The notes under the pieces: model-generated
Told to the model about the DNA's origin: nothing
Seen by the model: only the letters and a program-made list of their open reading frames with translations
Databases searched by the model: none
Shown: in pieces, positions 24,204-27,043 of the stretch
Layout: every line of letters begins with the position of its first letter
How positions within the stretch are numbered: the first letter of the stretch is position 1
NCBI GenBank assembly: GCA_049965975.1
Contig: JBMFVN010000002.1
Coordinates: 1-27,043, forward strand
Source: JAGDXZ01 sp049965975
GTDB taxonomy: Archaea > Micrarchaeota > Micrarchaeia > Micrarchaeales > CABMGC01
Reading direction: 5' to 3'
DNA: 27,043 nucleotides
Translations under genes and position numbers: made by a program

Positions 24204-25496
24204 ATGACAAGGATACTTATAGAAACATACGGCTGCACTCTGAACCAAGCAGATAGCAGGATAATGGGCAGCCTGCTAGAAAAAGAAGGCTACGATGTAG
24301 AGTATGGCAGGCTTGACGTTACACAAAAGAATAGCTATGATTTTGTCATAATAAACACGTGCACTGTAAAAACACCGACAGAGCAGAAAATCCTTAACAA
24401 GATAAGCAAGGTGAAGGATCTGGGCGATAAGCTAATAGTGGCTGGCTGCCTTGCAAGCGCAAGCCCAGAAAAAATAGAGCAAATAGCTCCAAATGCCAGC
24501 ATAATTAACACTGAGAACGTTACAAGGATAGCTGAAGTGGTAGCAAGTGCAAAGGAGCATAAGCTAGTACGCTACAATTCAAGGGAGCTTGTCGACAAGA
24601 TGCTTTTCTTCAGTCCTGACAAGTCGCTTATAGCAAGAATACCAATAAGCGAAGGCTGCCTAAGCAACTGCACTTTCTGCGAGACCAAATTCGCACGCGG
24701 ACCTCTCAACAGTTTTTCTCAGGAACTGATTCTCAAAGCAATACAAATGAGCGTAGAAAAAGGGGCTAAGGAAATAGAGCTGACTGCTCAAGATACCGGC
24801 GCATACGGGCTTGACAAGAAAACAAATGTTGCAGAATTGCTTAGCAAGGCCACAAGCATAGAAGGCGATTTCAAAATAAGGCTTGGCATGCTCAACCCAG
24901 AGCACCTTGGCAAGTATTTTGACGAGCTTGTAGAGGCGTATAAAAGTGAAAAGGTATACAAGTTCATCCATCTACCAGTCCAGTCTGGAAGCAACAAAGT
25001 GCTGAGCGACATGAGAAGAAACTATACAGTTGAAGAATTTGAAGACCAGGTAAGAGAGCTTAGAAAGAAAATCGCTGGCCTGACATTGGAAACAGATATC
25101 ATAGTGGGTTATCCTACTGAAACAACCGAAGACTTCGAAGAATCAGCAAGCATGCTTGAAAGAGTAAAGCCCGAAATAACAAACGTGTCTAAGTTTGGCG
25201 CCAGACCACATGCAGAGGCTTCTAAGCTGAAGCAATTGAGCAACGAAGAGATAAAAAGGAGAAGCATAGAGATGAGCAGAATTGTAAGAGCTGTGCAAGC
25301 GGAATTGCGCAAAAAGTATGTTGGCACAACGCAAAGAATTCTTATAACAGAAAAGAACGAAAGATCGCTTACTGGAAGAAACGACAGCTACATAAGCATT
25401 GCGATAGCAAACACAGAAGCAAATTTGCTTGGAACATTTCAAAATGTGAAAATAACAGGCAGCACATCGACATGCCTCATAGGAAACCTATTCTAG
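24204..25496 (+). CDS. tRNA t6A37 methylthiotransferase (e-MtaB/CDKAL1 type)
   Basis: Radical SAM enzyme that converts t6A at tRNA position 37 to ms2t6A. The N-terminal methylthiotransferase domain has three cluster cysteines (Cys11, Cys53, Cys82), followed by the radical SAM motif CX3CX2C (Cys152, Cys156, Cys159), the LETDIIVGYPTET segment and a C-terminal TRAM domain (about 370-430). The 430-residue length and YGCTLNQADSRIM start are typical of the archaeal/eukaryotic subgroup. A T-rich tract follows the stop. Together with IleRS and GatDE it forms a tRNA-maturation neighbourhood. Confidence 0.93.
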   Translation: MTRILIETYGCTLNQADSRIMGSLLEKEGYDVEYGRLDVTQKNSYDFVIINTCTVKTPTEQKILNKISKVKDLGDKLIVAGCLASASPEKIEQIAPNASIINTENVTRIAEVVASAKEHKLVRYNSRELVDKMLFFSPDKSLIARIPISEGCLSNCTFCETKFARGPLNSFSQELILKAIQMSVEKGAKEIELTAQDTGAYGLDKKTNVAELLSKATSIEGDFKIRLGMLNPEHLGKYFDELVEAYKSEKVYKFIHLPVQSGSNKVLSDMRRNYTVEEFEDQVRELRKKIAGLTLETDIIVGYPTETTEDFEESASMLERVKPEITNVSKFGARPHAEASKLKQLSNEEIKRRSIEMSRIVRAVQAELRKKYVGTTQRILITEKNERSLTGRNDSYISIAIANTEANLLGTFQNVKITGSTSTCLIGNLF

Positions 25497-25498
25497 TG

Positions 25499-25512
25499 GT
25501 TTTTGTTTTGGC
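25499..25512 (+). terminator. T-rich transcription termination tract
   Basis: TTTTTGTTTTGG lies directly after the methylthiotransferase stop; archaeal RNA polymerase often terminates at such T runs without a hairpin. Before gatD, which has its own TATA element. Confidence 0.4.
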
Positions 25513-25530
25513 TTTGAAAAAGCAAAAAGG

Positions 25531-25538
25531 ATTTTAAA
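25531..25538 (+). promoter_or_regulatory. TATA box of gatD
   Basis: ATTTTAAA is centred 26 nt before the ATG at 25561, predicting a leaderless gatDE message. Confidence 0.55.
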
Positions 25539-25560
25539 TGTCTATTGCTAATGTAAAAGC

Positions 25561-26889
25561 ATGTATTCTGAAGAGCTCGAACAAGTTCTGAGTGCGCGAA
25601 AGATAACTTACGGAGATAAAATACGCATAAAAAGAGGGAGCGAAACCTTTGAAGGAATACTGATGCCAAGGCCAGATCTTGGCGACAAATCGATAATCGT
25701 GCTCAAACTAGAAAATGGCTACAACATAGGAATAAGATATACGCCAGATACACGAATAGAAAAAGTAAAAACTGAAAAGACTTACTTTGAATTTCCAAAG
25801 GCTGAAATTACAAACAATCCTGCGTTGCCTAACATAACACTCGTATCCACAGGCGGCACCATAGAAAGCAGAGTAGACTATGTAACTGGTGGCGTATACA
25901 TGCTTGTGAAGCCTGAGGAGCTTCTCTATGAAGTGCCAGAGCTTAGCAACATAGCAAACATAAGCATAGTCAATCCGATGAGCATAGCAAGCGAAGACAT
26001 GACATACATAGACTGGCAGACAATAGCAAAAGAAGTAGCAAACGCATTCAAGAAAGGGGCAAGAGGAATAGTGATAACGCACGGCACCGATACAATGCAT
26101 TACTCATCTGCCGTATTGAGCTTCATGCTTCAAAAGCTTCCGGGGCCTGTCGTGCTCACTGGAGCGCAAAGGAGTGGCGACAGAGGATCTAGCGACGCTT
26201 TCATGAATTTAATATGCTCTGGCATAATAGCGGCAAAAAGCGACATAGCAGAAGTGGGCATATGCATGCACGCAAGCAGCTCTGACGACTACTGCAACTT
26301 CATAAGGGGAACAAAGGCAAGGAAGATGCACACATCAAGAAGGGATGCTTTCAGGCCCATAAACAACAAGCCCATTGCAAGGGTGAGCGAAAAAGGCAGC
26401 ATAGAATACCTAACCGATTACACAAAGCCTACAGGAGAAGAGCTAGAATTAAGAACGGGCTACGAGCCGAAGGTGGCACTTGTAAAGTTCTACCCAAATT
26501 CAGATCCCGCGATAATTGATTATTATGTTGAAAAAGGCTACAAGGGAATAATAATAGAAGGTACAGGATTGGGCCATGTGGCCGTAGCACCCAAAGAACC
26601 GGCATATTCTTGGCTTGACCATGTCAAGAAGGCTGTAGAAAGCGGGCTTGTTGTAGGAGTGACATCGCAATGCCTTTACGGCAGAGTCAATTCGAGCGTA
26701 TACAGGAACCTTAGGCTTCTGGCTGCAGCAGGAGCAATTCACTGCGAAGATATGCTGCCTGAGGTCGCTCTAGTAAAGCTTGGCTTCTTGCTAGGAAACT
26801 ACAAGAAGTCAGAAGCTGAACAAATGCTCAACAAGAACCTTGTTGGAGAAATAAGCAAAAGGACCGAAGCTGATTGGTTCATGGTATGA
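25561..26889 (+). CDS. gatD: Glutamyl-tRNA(Gln) amidotransferase subunit D
   Basis: Archaeal amidotransferase glutaminase subunit: releases ammonia from Gln (or Asn) for conversion of Glu-tRNA-Gln to Gln-tRNA-Gln by GatE. The 442-residue protein has the N-terminal beta-barrel domain (1-80) and an L-asparaginase type I domain with STGGTIE (Thr97, Thr100), HGTDTMHYSS (Thr176, Asp177) and the GTKARKMHTSRRDAF segment carrying the conserved Lys. It overlaps gatE by one base (TGATG), so translation is coupled. The organism therefore uses the indirect glutaminylation route. Confidence 0.95.
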   Translation: MYSEELEQVLSARKITYGDKIRIKRGSETFEGILMPRPDLGDKSIIVLKLENGYNIGIRYTPDTRIEKVKTEKTYFEFPKAEITNNPALPNITLVSTGGTIESRVDYVTGGVYMLVKPEELLYEVPELSNIANISIVNPMSIASEDMTYIDWQTIAKEVANAFKKGARGIVITHGTDTMHYSSAVLSFMLQKLPGPVVLTGAQRSGDRGSSDAFMNLICSGIIAAKSDIAEVGICMHASSSDDYCNFIRGTKARKMHTSRRDAFRPINNKPIARVSEKGSIEYLTDYTKPTGEELELRTGYEPKVALVKFYPNSDPAIIDYYVEKGYKGIIIEGTGLGHVAVAPKEPAYSWLDHVKKAVESGLVVGVTSQCLYGRVNSSVYRNLRLLAAAGAIHCEDMLPEVALVKLGFLLGNYKKSEAEQMLNKNLVGEISKRTEADWFMV

Positions 26890-27043
26890 TGCTTATGCAA
26901 GACGAAAGCTACTACAAGAGTATAGGATTCATGTGCGGGCTTGAAATCCACCAAAGGCTAGCAACAAAGGAGAAGCTTTTCTGCTCCTGCGATGCAACGC
27001 TAAAGGAGGATGCGCAGATAGGCAAAATAGTTAGGAAGCAAAG
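26889..27043 (+). CDS. gatE: Glutamyl-tRNA(Gln) amidotransferase subunit E (5' part)
   Basis: Only the first 51 codons are in the window. The product contains the family start GFMCGLEIHQRLATKEKLFC and CSCD, which match the GatB/GatE glutamyl-tRNA-dependent kinase domain; position next to gatD identifies it as GatE. The start ATG shares a base with the gatD TGA; a second ATG two codons later (26895) is an alternative. Confidence 0.92.
   Translation, partial: MLMQDESYYKSIGFMCGLEIHQRLATKEKLFCSCDATLKEDAQIGKIVRKQ

Noticed and set aside
1..27043. CRISPR arrays, insertion sequences, prophage or toxin-antitoxin modules
   Set aside because: No regularly spaced repeats, transposase, integrase, capsid or toxin motifs were found among the frames; the window is mostly core genes.

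Overview
This window is from an archaeon. The evidence is a set of archaeal information-processing genes: transcription factor B, an RFC small clamp-loader subunit, topoisomerase VI subunit A, archaeal type IA topoisomerase, prefoldin alpha, FtsY, eS1 and uS15, membrane-anchored LonB, e-MtaB and GatD/GatE. The many small membrane proteins, tight packing and largely leaderless promoters suggest a small-genome DPANN lineage, perhaps Micrarchaeota (ARMAN-like). That placement is inference. I see no phage, insertion sequence or CRISPR array. One run of ten N (19445-19454) marks an assembly gap inside a secretion ATPase gene.

Layout: 1-337 (-) is an AT-rich partial reading frame without an in-frame ATG. 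It is preceded by a hairpin RNA candidate with its own TATA box. 475-3980 (-) holds eS1, uS15 and ValRS, followed by a leaderless exported glycoprotein-like gene (4032-4691). 4877-9657 (+) carries TFB, a two-TM membrane protein, prefoldin alpha, FtsY, RFC small subunit and a HAD phosphatase-like gene. 9627-13213 (-) is an overlapping run: small membrane protein, TopA, DUF72 and a short TrmI-like methyltransferase. 13289-14007 (+) encodes two half-size DMT transporters. 14019-14384 (-) is a small membrane protein. 14531-15226 (+) is a sugar nucleotidyltransferase. A second hairpin RNA candidate lies at 15297-15356, then LonB and Top6A (+). 18628-19931 (-) is the VirB11-like ATPase and 20006-20614 (-) a CDP-alcohol phosphatidyltransferase. 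20711-23851 (+) is IleRS. A 77-aa zinc protein (-) follows, then e-MtaB, GatD and the start of GatE (+), a tRNA-centred group (Ile charging, 37-position thiomethylation, Gln-tRNA amidation).

The most interesting signal is a pair of hairpins, at 353-395 (- strand) and 15297-15356 (+ strand). Each lies about 26-30 nt after a TATA box. The stems are unrelated in sequence but pair almost perfectly. The loops share a nearly identical 12-nt block followed by CCCACC. This looks like two members of one undescribed small RNA family. LonB has its own leaderless promoter downstream of the second copy, which argues for a separate transcript rather than a simple leader.

Many genes here have a TATA element centred about 26 nt before the start codon, so leaderless transcription appears to be the rule. 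I used this to choose or support several starts.
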